Of a stretch of 10,117 nucleotides of DNA, positions 1 to 5,757 are shown piece by piece. The notes beneath the pieces were generated by a model. It was not told the DNA's origin. It saw only the letters and a list, made by a program, of their open reading frames with translations, and made no database searches. Origin of the DNA: CAXTTV01 sp964247295 (GTDB lineage Bacteria; Chloroflexota; Ktedonobacteria; Ktedonobacterales; Ktedonobacteraceae); the NCBI GenBank assembly GCA_964247295.1, contig CAXTTV010000180.1, positions 1 to 10,117 of the forward strand. The letters run 5' to 3'. The position numbers were made by a program, and so were the translations under genes. Every line of letters starts with the position of its first letter. Position 1 is the first letter of the stretch.

Positions 1-142
1 AGTTATGAGGGATATATATTTCTTGCAGAAGTCTCTACGTTTCTTTGTGTATATTACTCCTGTTAAAGATACTACGAATGGACTGTAAAATACACAGCTC
101 CTTGTGCGAATAGCACGAATGGACTATGATGTATGCCTTTTT

Positions 143-228
143 GCCGCCTCCAACGAAACCACATGAGGGAGTGGGGACTCCCTGGGGCGCTGCCCCAGCC
201 CCCTTTCAGAAGGTCCGACTCCCTGCTC
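143..228 (+). repeat. GC-rich hairpin repeat, copy A
   Basis: First of two tandem copies. It shares about 85% identity by eye, over 86-87 aligned bases, with copy B 106 bases further on. The unit begins with a GCCTCCAA..GAAACCA segment, continues with ATGAGGGAGTGG, and centres on a palindrome, CTGGGGC-GCT-GCCCCAG. It ends with a CCCTGCTC segment. The two copies differ by substitutions and single-base gaps. The central stem is kept although its loop sequence changes, which suggests structure matters. No protein-coding role is apparent. Confidence 0.75.
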
Positions 229-248
229 TCTTCCTCTTCCTTCTCTTT

Positions 249-334
249 GCTGCCTCCAAAGAAACCATATGAGGGAGTGGAGATTCCCTGGGGGCGGTGC
301 CCCAGCCCTCTTTCAGGAGGCTGACGCCCTGCTC
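249..334 (+). repeat. GC-rich hairpin repeat, copy B
   Basis: Second tandem copy, ending about 46 bases from the guaB stop codon. Its central palindrome is CTGGGG-GCGGTG-CCCCAG, the same stem as copy A with a larger loop. A pyrimidine-rich linker (229-248) separates the copies. Copy order and orientation are the same as in A, and related sequence recurs near 2230 and 5780. What the element is (REP-like, MITE-like or other) cannot be decided from one window. Confidence 0.75.
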
Positions 335-380
335 CTCCAGTGTTTCTAAACAGCAACTTTCCTTATATGCTTCCCTTTAA

Positions 381-1889
381 TTATCGAAATTTGGTCCCAT
401 AATTGGGAGCTTCTTTAGTGATCAAGACATCGTGGGGATGGCTCTCGCGCAAACCAGCTCCGGTAATTCTAACAAACCGGGTTTTGGTTTGCATCTCGGC
501 GATGGTGGCCGCGCCAGCGTATCCCATGGCCTGTCTCAGCCCCCCGACCATCTGATGAACGACCGGGCTGAGCATACCTTTATAAGGCGTCCGGGCTTCG
601 ATGCCTTCGGCGATAAGTTTGGTCTCATCTACAATATCGTTCTGAAAGTAACGATCTTTACTAAAGCTTCTTTTTTTCATTGCTCCAATCGATCCCATGC
701 CGCGATAATCTTTGAAGCGTTCACCCTGCGAGATGATAAGCTCTCCGGGGCTCTCATCCACGCCTGCCAGCAGACTGCCAAGCATGACGGCGTCCGCGCC
801 AGCAGCAATGGCTTTGGCGATATCACCTGAGTATTGAATGCCACCGTCAGCGATAATGGGGACACCAGTTCGTCGGGCGACGCGTGCGCAATCATAAATG
901 GCGGTGACCTGGGGAACTCCTACACCAGCAACAACGCGGGTTGTACAGATTGAGCCGGCACCAATACCAACTTTGACAGCGTCTACTCCAGCTTCGATCA
1001 GAGCTTCGGTGGCTTCGGCGGTGACGACGTTTCCAGCCATAAGCTGTGTGCGATCCCTAAAAGTACGCTTCATCCGCGCGACGGTTTCAATGACGAGATG
1101 TGAGTGCGCATGTGAGGTGTCTACAACGATTACGTCCACACCCGCCTCGATTAAGGCTCCCATACGCTCCTGGGTGTCCGGGCCCGAACCTACAGCGGCC
1201 CCGATTCTCAGGCGACCATAACTATCTTTGGCGGCCTCAGGATACATAATCTTTTTCTGAATATCTTTGATGGTGATCAAACCTTTGAGGATACCATGAT
1301 CATCAACAACTGGAAGCTTCTCAATTTTGTAGCGACGGAGACTCTCATGGGCTTGCTCTAACGTTGTTCCGACAGGGACGGTGATCAGTTTCTCGCTTGT
1401 CATAAGCTCAGAGACAGGCTTCTGATAATTGGTTTCAAAACGGATATCGCGGTTGGTAAGAATACCGACCAGACGGCCACCCTCATCGGTGATTGGGATA
1501 CCGGAGATATGATAATGCTTCATTACGTCGAGAGCATCCTGCAACAAAGCACGAGGACCAAGGGTAATTGGATCAGTGATCATGCCTGACTCGGAACGTT
1601 TGACTTTATCCACTTCACCAGCCTGGGCCTCAATGGAAAGGTTGCGGTGAACAATCCCGATCCCCCCTTCACGAGCCAGGGCGATCGCCAGACGAGCTTC
1701 GGTAACGGTGTCCATGGCGGCACTAAGCACAGGAACATTTAAGGTGATCTCTCGTGTGAGACGCGTCTGCGTTGAAACATCACGTGGAAGCACGGAAGAA
1801 GCGGCTGGAACAATTAAAACATCATCGAAAGTGAGGGCTTCAAAAGCGAATTTTTGCTCGAAGGCCTCACGGTCTTGCGCCATAGACAT
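381..1889 (-). CDS. guaB: Inosine-5'-monophosphate dehydrogenase
   Basis: This cytoplasmic enzyme oxidises IMP to XMP with NAD+, the first committed step of guanine nucleotide synthesis. The 502-residue product has the full family layout: a TIM-barrel start (FDDVLIVP, 21-28), an inserted pair of CBS domains (about 103-151 and 162-210), then the catalytic loop GAGSICTT (310-317) with nucleophile Cys315. IMP-binding segments ADGG (347-350) and MLGSLLAG (369-376) follow, then the flap Arg-Tyr pair at 413-414 (RYFQ). The tail EAPNY is typical. The family usually has GPGS before the catalytic Ile-Cys, whereas alanine replaces proline here. The frame is open for 20 more codons upstream, but that part overlaps a leader hairpin and the Shine-Dalgarno GGAGG (1901-1905) fits ATG 1889 with an 11-base spacer. 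A second ATG two codons in is less well placed. It appears monocistronic. Confidence 0.97.
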   Translation of the reverse strand: MSMAQDREAFEQKFAFEALTFDDVLIVPAASSVLPRDVSTQTRLTREITLNVPVLSAAMDTVTEARLAIALAREGGIGIVHRNLSIEAQAGEVDKVKRSESGMITDPITLGPRALLQDALDVMKHYHISGIPITDEGGRLVGILTNRDIRFETNYQKPVSELMTSEKLITVPVGTTLEQAHESLRRYKIEKLPVVDDHGILKGLITIKDIQKKIMYPEAAKDSYGRLRIGAAVGSGPDTQERMGALIEAGVDVIVVDTSHAHSHLVIETVARMKRTFRDRTQLMAGNVVTAEATEALIEAGVDAVKVGIGAGSICTTRVVAGVGVPQVTAIYDCARVARRTGVPIIADGGIQYSGDIAKAIAAGADAVMLGSLLAGVDESPGELIISQGERFKDYRGMGSIGAMKKRSFSKDRYFQNDIVDETKLIAEGIEARTPYKGMLSPVVHQMVGGLRQAMGYAGAATIAEMQTKTRFVRITGAGLRESHPHDVLITKEAPNYGTKFR

Positions 1890-1900
1890 GGGGTTGGCAT

Positions 1901-1905
1901 CCTCC
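1901..1905 (-). promoter_or_regulatory. guaB ribosome binding site deciding the start
   Basis: GGAGG on the minus strand, 11 bases before ATG 1887-1889. It supports the 502-residue start over the upstream open frame, which would begin inside or before the leader hairpin. The spacer is a little long. Confidence 0.65.
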
Positions 1906-1911
1906 AATAGG

Positions 1912-1940
1912 AAAAACGCCCGGCAACATCGTTGCCAGGC
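1912..1940 (-). promoter_or_regulatory. terminator-like hairpin in guaB leader
   Basis: On the minus strand a 10-base stem (1918-1927 with 1931-1940, one G-U pair) with the 3-base loop GAT is followed by five T residues (1912-1916), then directly by the guaB ribosome binding site. This is the shape of an intrinsic terminator placed inside a 5' leader, as in transcription attenuation. No conserved purine riboswitch core is recognised upstream and no alternative antiterminator pairing was established, so regulation is inferred. The T-run is short, so it may act only as a structured leader. Confidence 0.5.
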
Positions 1941-1949
1941 CAGCTCCAC

Positions 1950-1992
1950 TATTCAGAAACACACAGATACTTGTATTGTATTCTTCTGAATA
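1950..1992. promoter_or_regulatory. inverted repeat flanking a possible guaB -10
   Basis: A perfect 9-base inverted repeat, TATTCAGAA (1950-1958) and TTCTGAATA (1984-1992), is separated by 25 bases. Between the arms lie a small palindrome ATAC-TT-GTAT (1967-1976) and, on the minus strand, TACAAT (1980 to 1975), a fair match to a -10 element. I found no good -35 at the usual distance. It could be an operator around the guaB promoter or a stem in the leader RNA. Confidence 0.35.
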
Positions 1993-2084
1993 AGTTGAAG
2001 TACCATAGTCTCTATCTTTGGTCTCAGAATGACTGGAAGTTTTGCTAAAACCTCTGATTACTTAATGAGAAGAAGGGGCAAATA

Positions 2085-2096
2085 GAGAGTACTCTC
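2085..2096. repeat. 12-base perfect palindrome
   Basis: GAGAGTACTCTC is its own reverse complement with no spacer. It stands alone in AT-rich DNA about 200 bases upstream of the guaB start. A regulator site is possible, but there is no second copy in the intergenic regions I read and no regulator gene nearby. Confidence 0.35.
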
Positions 2097-2194
2097 CCTT
2101 TTCACCCCAAATATTTCTTAATACTATATCATTTCGCGTCTAAAAACGTCAAACAATCATGTTTGTTTCCAGGGCTATTTCATTCTCTTTTTAT

Positions 2195-2330
2195 GCCGCC
2201 TTCGGCGGCGAGAAAGAGGGGGAGAAGGTGAGTGGGGACACCCCATCAGGGGTTGACACCCCTAAAACCCGCTTCTTTCTAGAATGAGAAGACCCCGGTT
2301 TGTTTCCTGGTGCGGACCCTCTATCAAGCC
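2195..2330 (+). repeat. hairpin-rich repeat, diverged copy C
   Basis: The block starts with a strong hairpin GCCGCC-TTC-GGCGGC (2195-2209). It continues with GAGTGGGGAC at 2230-2239, a segment shared exactly with copy A, then CCCC and a second hairpin AGGGGT-TGAC-ACCCCT (2248-2263) where copies A, B and D carry their GGGGC..GCCCC stem. Overall similarity is lower than between A and B, so membership in the same family is likely but not certain. The right boundary is approximate. It lies just beyond the terminator of the small membrane protein gene. Confidence 0.5.
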
Positions 2331-2333
2331 AAC

Positions 2334-2365
2334 AAAAAAGAGTGGACTCATTTGTGAGTCCACTC
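2334..2365 (-). terminator. intrinsic terminator of the small membrane protein gene
   Basis: A perfect 11-base stem (2340-2350 with 2355-2365), a 4-base loop and six T residues on the minus strand (2334-2339). It begins 21 bases past the stop codon of the upstream minus-strand gene. Confidence 0.93.
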
Positions 2366-2386
2366 CTATAAAAATGCTTCTGGCTC

Positions 2387-2548
2387 TTATAATCGGCGTG
2401 CACGCTGCGAAGTGACAAGGTTCCAAATGGCAACAATCAATGCAATGACCAGCACCAGATGAATAAGGTTACCCGCAATATGGAAGACAAGGCCGACAAC
2501 CCAGAAGACAAACAGAAGCACGACGATACCCCAGAGAATTCCGCCCAT
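2387..2548 (-). CDS. Small membrane protein, lmo0937 type (DUF5670)
   Basis: A 53-residue, almost entirely hydrophobic protein starting MGGILWGIVVLLFVFW and ending SQRARRL. Two membrane segments are visible (about 4-23 and 28-47) around a short GNLIH turn, with a basic tail that would lie in the cytoplasm. Length, the tryptophan near the N-terminus and the GxxxH-LVLVIALIV core match the lmo0937 family of tiny bacterial membrane proteins, whose function is unknown. The start ATG is preceded by AAGGAG with an 8-base spacer, and the gene ends in a perfect intrinsic terminator, so it is a real single-gene unit. It is divergent from the ABC exporter operon, with about 200 bases between them. Confidence 0.88.
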   Translation of the reverse strand: MGGILWGIVVLLFVFWVVGLVFHIAGNLIHLVLVIALIVAIWNLVTSQRARRL

Positions 2549-2594
2549 GTCCGTTTCTCCTTTTTAAAACTGAAAAATTCTAATAAAGACGGCT

Positions 2595-2621
2595 CTCTTC
2601 AGCGAAACACGAACTGAAGAG
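2595..2621. repeat. hairpin in divergent intergenic region
   Basis: A perfect 8-base inverted repeat CTCTTCAG / CTGAAGAG with an 11-base loop, 47 bases upstream of the small membrane protein start. If transcribed from the small gene's promoter it would form a leader stem; otherwise it may be an operator. No T-tract follows on either strand. Confidence 0.4.
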
Positions 2622-2643
2622 GTAGCTATTTAGTATACGTTTG

Positions 2644-2676
2644 ACAAGAGCAACTAGTTTACAACTCCGCTCTTGT
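2644..2676. promoter_or_regulatory. operator-like dyad upstream of ABC exporter
   Basis: An 8-base perfect inverted repeat, ACAAGAGC (2644-2651) and GCTCTTGT (2669-2676), with 17 bases between the arms. Inside is a further palindrome AACTAGTT (2652-2659). It lies about 75 bases before the exporter start. A TTGACA hexamer (2641-2646) overlaps the left arm, but no good -10 is found 16-18 bases beyond it. The symmetry suggests a dimeric repressor site, but no regulator gene is in the window. Confidence 0.4.
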
Positions 2677-2751
2677 TATCTTTTGGGAACTGCTGTACTG
2701 TATATCAAAGAGAACGTTGAGATTTACACTATTTACAAGGAGCGAGAACGC

Positions 2752-3723
2752 ATGTCTGCTCGCGCGCAGACAACGACACAGGAACCCTTAAGGGCTGCAT
2801 CATCAGCCGAACAGGCGATTGTCGTTGCACATCTTTATAAAAAATATGGATCTTTGCAGGTTGTGCAGGATCTTTCCTTTACGGTTACTCCAGGTGAGGT
2901 TTTTGCTCTGCTGGGGCCAAATGGCGCTGGTAAAACCACAACAGTGGAGACGATGGAAGGATATCGCCAGCCAGATAGTGGAACCGTTCGGATTTTCGGG
3001 CTTGATCCCATCAAGGATGCCCAGAAGTTAAAACCACAACTAGGGATTATGCTCCAACAGGATGGGCTCTATCCCGCTCTGACCGCTCGTGAGGTCTTGA
3101 AATTGTTCGCGGGCTACTTTGAGCATCCCCAGTCGGTAGATGCGATGCTGGAACGCGTCGGGCTCTCGGCCTCCGCGAAAACACGCTGCCGCCGCCTTTC
3201 TGGTGGTCAAAAACGCCGTCTGGCTCTGGCTGTGGCGCTGGTGGGTAACCCCCGCCTGGTTTTTCTGGATGAACCAACAGCAGGTATGGACCCCCAGGCT
3301 CGACTGGCCACCTGGGAGATTATAAGGGAGCTGAAACAAAAAGGGGTGACGGTGCTCCTGACAACGCATCTGATGGATGAGGCCGAGCGCTTGGCTGATC
3401 AGGTGGCGATTATTGATCATGGGCAGTTGATCGCGCTGGACACGCCCGGAAATCTGACCGGAGGCCAGAATGCGAATCTGATCCGCTTCGTCGCTCCCAC
3501 GGGCCTGGACTGCTCCCAGATGGCCGCCCTCCCTTCGGCTCTGAAGGTGGAAGAGATCCGTCCCGGTAGCTATCTGATCGAGAGTGAGGCGATCCCTTCC
3601 CTCCTGGTGGAACTGACGGCCTGGTTACGAGATCAGCAGGTGACGCTTTCGGAGCTGCGGGTCGGACATGGCTCTCTTGAAGATCTTTTCCTGCGCTTAA
3701 CGGGTTCGGAGGTAAGAGAATAA
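2752..3723 (+). CDS. ABC-2 type exporter, ATP-binding protein
   Basis: A cytoplasmic ATPase of 323 residues that would power the permease encoded next. All nucleotide-binding motifs are intact and in order: Walker A GPNGAGKT (55-62), Q-loop Gln102, signature LSGGQ (149-153), Walker B LVFLDEP (169-175) and switch His206 in TTHLMDEAE. The arrangement is typical of the drug/antibiotic-resistance (CcmA/DrrA-like) subfamily with a C-terminal extension of about 90 residues. The frame is open for 37 codons further upstream, but ATG 2752 has AAGGAG nine bases before it and the first 22 residues are a low-complexity tail rather than conserved sequence. The stop lies 3 bases before the permease start, so the two are co-transcribed. 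The substrate cannot be told from sequence: drugs, lipids or peptides are all possible. Confidence 0.93.
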   Translation: MSARAQTTTQEPLRAASSAEQAIVVAHLYKKYGSLQVVQDLSFTVTPGEVFALLGPNGAGKTTTVETMEGYRQPDSGTVRIFGLDPIKDAQKLKPQLGIMLQQDGLYPALTAREVLKLFAGYFEHPQSVDAMLERVGLSASAKTRCRRLSGGQKRRLALAVALVGNPRLVFLDEPTAGMDPQARLATWEIIRELKQKGVTVLLTTHLMDEAERLADQVAIIDHGQLIALDTPGNLTGGQNANLIRFVAPTGLDCSQMAALPSALKVEEIRPGSYLIESEAIPSLLVELTAWLRDQQVTLSELRVGHGSLEDLFLRLTGSEVRE

Positions 3724-3726
3724 CGT

Positions 3727-4503
3727 ATGTCAACACAAAGCATTTCGTCACAAGAGAACAGCCAGCCAGCCTCCAGTGGGAAACAGATCCTTAATCAGAC
3801 TAGAACCGAACTGCTCCTGACGGCGCGACGCGGCGAGAATGTGCTGATTACGCTGGTGGTTCCGGTGATGCTCCTGATCTTTTTTGCCTCGTTAAACGTT
3901 TTTCCTTCAGGCAATGAGCGACCTGTGAACATTTTGCTGCCGGGAATTCTGGCCCTGGCGATTATTGCGACTGGTATGGTAAACCTGGGGATCGCCACGG
4001 CCTATGAGCGTTACTATGGAGTATTAAAGCGGCTGGGGGGCTCTCCTCTTTCGCGCAGTGGACTCATCATTGCGAAGGTCATCTCGATTCTGGTGTTGGA
4101 GATTGTCCAGGTTGTGCTGCTAGTCGCGGTCGCGGCAGGCCTCTATAGCTGGACCCCGACAGGCTCACCCCTGCTGACTTTGTTGGCGCTGGCCCTGGGA
4201 ACAATTACGTTCGCGGCGATGGGTCTGGCAATGGCGGGGGCGCTACGCGCGGAGATCACGCTGGCAGGCGCGAATGCGTTGTATCTGGTCTTTCTACTTC
4301 TGGGAGGGGGAATTCTACCACTTAGTCATCTTCCTGGCCCCCTGGCCGGGCTGGCACAACTCTTGCCAGCGGCGGCTCTAACCCAGGCATTACAGGCTTC
4401 GATGAGTCAGCACGCCAGTTTTCCAGGCGCGGCCCTGCTTACCTTATTGATCTGGGGGATCATTATGCTAGGGATCGCGTTCCGCACTTTTAAGTGGGAA
4501 TAG
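3727..4503 (+). CDS. ABC-2 type exporter, permease
   Basis: A 258-residue integral membrane protein with about six membrane segments (roughly 38-56, 69-90, 111-137, 148-170, 177-197, 235-253). The cytoplasmic loop YERYYGVLKRLGGSPLSR (93-110) matches the conserved ABC-2 family element that precedes the third segment, the likely contact with the ATPase. The N-terminal 35 residues are polar. The start lies 3 bases after the ATPase stop, with a GGAGG inside the end of the ATPase gene 14 bases away, so translational coupling is likely. With the ATPase it would form a homodimeric 2+2 exporter. A strong terminator follows at once, making this a two-gene operon. Confidence 0.92.
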   Translation: MSTQSISSQENSQPASSGKQILNQTRTELLLTARRGENVLITLVVPVMLLIFFASLNVFPSGNERPVNILLPGILALAIIATGMVNLGIATAYERYYGVLKRLGGSPLSRSGLIIAKVISILVLEIVQVVLLVAVAAGLYSWTPTGSPLLTLLALALGTITFAAMGLAMAGALRAEITLAGANALYLVFLLLGGGILPLSHLPGPLAGLAQLLPAAALTQALQASMSQHASFPGAALLTLLIWGIIMLGIAFRTFKWE

Positions 4504-4519
4504 ATTGATTTTTATCAGA

Positions 4520-4555
4520 AGCTGGGGGAAGAACCTATCTTCTCCTGGCTTTTTT
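4520..4555 (+). terminator. intrinsic terminator of ABC exporter operon
   Basis: A 12-base stem (4520-4531 with 4539-4550), a 7-base loop and a T-run at 4550-4555. Three pairs are G-U on the plus-strand RNA and would be C-A mismatches on the minus-strand RNA, so it works for the plus strand only. The T-run reaches into the stop codon (4554-4556) of the convergent gene. Confidence 0.85.
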
Positions 4556-5072
4556 AGCTAATGGGGGCACTTTGCCATTTCCACTGCTCCGGACAGGTGT
4601 AATCCAGGATGGCTATTCTTCCACTTCCCCCTAAGGAGGTAAGAATAAACTGAGGGGCGCGCGGTGCCTGAAGATTATTGTTTGGATCAGGCAGAAGCAC
4701 AGCAATACCATCGTTTTCGTGCAGGTGCCCAATCGTCTCAATGTACATGTTCTGGTGTCCAATATCGATCCTTACCTGAAAGGTAACACTCTGGTCTTGT
4801 TGATTCATGCCGAGAAACATTGGAGTAATAGTGTCGGTAACATCCTGGAAAGGATCGTGGAAGGTGTAATCTGTTTTGAATGGCAGCACAGCGGTGCCCT
4901 GAACATAGGCAAAAACTTCAGAACAAAGATCGTATTGGGCGACACTACCAGGCATACGTATAAGTTGCGCTCGGGCAGGCGTGGATTGACGCATGCGCAG
5001 ATAGTATGAAAAAAGGCTCCCAACCATCACAAACAGGATCGCTGGGAGCACAAAAAATCGGTATGCTTTCAA
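4554..5072 (-). CDS. Hypothetical exported or membrane-anchored protein
   Basis: I do not recognise the family. The 172-residue product begins with MKAYRFFVLPAILFVMVGSL, a basic residue followed by one hydrophobic segment (about 6-24), so it is probably anchored in or exported across the membrane. There is no lipoprotein cysteine and no clear cleavage site. The remainder is soluble, rich in Gln, Asp, Thr and aromatic residues, and contains exactly two cysteines (50 and 160) that could form one disulfide outside the cell. The start is a TTG with GGGGAGG four bases upstream; the first in-frame ATG lies inside the hydrophobic segment and lacks a site. It lies 111 bases behind a VKOR-family gene in the same direction and ends convergently with the ABC exporter. 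Confidence 0.72.
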   Translation of the reverse strand: MKAYRFFVLPAILFVMVGSLFSYYLRMRQSTPARAQLIRMPGSVAQYDLCSEVFAYVQGTAVLPFKTDYTFHDPFQDVTDTITPMFLGMNQQDQSVTFQVRIDIGHQNMYIETIGHLHENDGIAVLLPDPNNNLQAPRAPQFILTSLGGSGRIAILDYTCPEQWKWQSAPIS

Positions 5073-5132
5073 AACGCCTCCCCAAATAACTATCCATTCA
5101 GCAAAGAAGATCTATGGAATAAGGAGAGTCTC

Positions 5133-5154
5133 CCGTACAGGTTGCCTGATACGG
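5133..5154. repeat. hairpin between VKOR gene and downstream gene
   Basis: CCGTACAGG and CCTG-A-TACGG form a 9-pair stem with one bulged A and a 3-base TTG loop. On the minus strand it is not followed by a T-run, so it is not a standard terminator. It lies 30 bases past the VKOR stop and could mark an RNA-processing or stability point within a two-gene transcript. Confidence 0.45.
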
Positions 5155-5183
5155 TGTGTTTGATGAAAGCCCCATAGACGCTT

Positions 5184-5687
5184 TTACGACTGGACTGTAA
5201 CTGCGGGATCTTCTCCCTCTTCATACTCCAGTTCGTCAATATTCTCACGACTCTGAAGTTGTAATAGAGAAATGATAAACATGACCAGGATAATCGCGTG
5301 CAGCCCTGTGCACCAGGCACAGATGGTGTGTAACTCAACAATCTCAACAAAGATCAGGTAGAGGATGGAGAGCATCCCGAGAGAGGTCATAACCATCTCC
5401 GCTGGCCGTATCCAGGTCTGCTGCTTCCAAAAGCTGAGCGCTCCCAGTGCAAGTAAGCCCATCGCGGCACACCAAGCCAATCCTGGTAGTGAGATAGGCA
5501 GATTTGTTCCTGGAACAACTGAGTATTTACTGGAAAGCACCCGAGCACAATCAATGATGCCAGTTGTGGAACAAACCAGGGGCACGTTCTCATAATGGAC
5601 ACTGGTAAGGTATATTGAGATCCCAATTCCAATAATCGAGAGCACAAGGATTGTGATCTGACTCCTACGGTTTTGAAATGTCTGCAT
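5184..5687 (-). CDS. Vitamin K epoxide reductase family protein
   Basis: A four-helix membrane oxidoreductase of 167 residues that in bacteria reoxidises thiol-disulfide partners (DsbB-like role) using quinone. Helices are seen at about 11-29, 66-86, 98-117 and 121-142. The redox centre CAWC (123-126) lies at the start of the last helix, and the extracytoplasmic loop after helix 1 carries the shuttle cysteine pair Cys39 and Cys47 followed by the conserved Ser in RVLSSKYS. An extra Cys73 is in helix 2. There is no fused thioredoxin domain; the C-terminus is an acidic tail (ELEYEEGED). ATG 5687 has GAGG seven bases upstream. The DsbA-type partner is not in the window; the adjacent exported protein with two cysteines is a possible client. 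Confidence 0.93.
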   Translation of the reverse strand: MQTFQNRRSQITILVLSIIGIGISIYLTSVHYENVPLVCSTTGIIDCARVLSSKYSVVPGTNLPISLPGLAWCAAMGLLALGALSFWKQQTWIRPAEMVMTSLGMLSILYLIFVEIVELHTICAWCTGLHAIILVMFIISLLQLQSRENIDELEYEEGEDPAVTVQS

Positions 5688-5757
5688 GGACTCGCCTCTG
5701 TTTTACACTAAAATGATAGTTGCTATTATTAGATATTGTACCATTACATTTTGTTGT

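Larger units (their letters stand above)
1..380. other. gene-free region downstream of guaB
   Basis: I see no credible gene in this stretch. The left part is AT-rich and has a short direct repeat, ACGAATGGACT at 74-84 and again at 115-125. The right part is filled by two tandem copies of a GC-rich hairpin repeat, annotated separately. Short open frames here exist only because the GC-rich repeats lack stops. No convincing terminator with a T-tract is visible right behind the guaB stop codon at 381-383. Confidence 0.6.
1890..2386. other. long intergenic region, guaB to lmo0937-type gene
   Basis: About 500 bases without a credible gene. From the guaB side it holds the leader hairpin, the 9-base inverted repeat, the 12-base palindrome near 2090, a weak hairpin CAAACA-ATCA-TGTTTG (2150-2165), the diverged hairpin repeat C and the terminator of the neighbouring small gene. 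The guaB promoter must lie in the part nearest guaB, but no full -35/-10 pair stands out. Confidence 0.55.

Noticed and set aside
143..334. Repeats A and B as the start of a CRISPR array
   Set aside because: Only two long, imperfect copies with a pyrimidine-rich linker; no short identical repeats, unique spacers or cas genes.
72..356. Open frames on both strands across the A/B repeats (for example 94 codons minus, 63 codons plus)
   Set aside because: They run through two copies of a GC-rich palindromic repeat, the predicted proteins are low-complexity and there is no sensible ribosome binding site.
432..830. 132-codon plus-strand frame
   Set aside because: Fully antisense to the well-conserved guaB coding sequence; the protein looks like no known family.
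1890..1949. Longer guaB start giving 522 residues
   Set aside because: The extra 20 residues are encoded by the leader hairpin region, are not family-like and would bypass the GGAGG placed before ATG 1889.
1900..2100. Purine or other riboswitch upstream of guaB
   Set aside because: I could not identify the conserved core of any known purine-class riboswitch; only generic hairpins are visible.
2191..2436. 81-codon minus-strand frame
   Set aside because: It overlaps the lmo0937-type gene out of frame, crosses its terminator and runs into repeat C.
2641..2751. N-terminal extension of the ABC ATPase
   Set aside because: It runs through the operator-like dyad and likely promoter; ATG 2752 has its own ribosome binding site.
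4520..4555. Terminator acting on both strands
   Set aside because: Three stem pairs become C-A mismatches on the minus strand and there is no T-run on that side.
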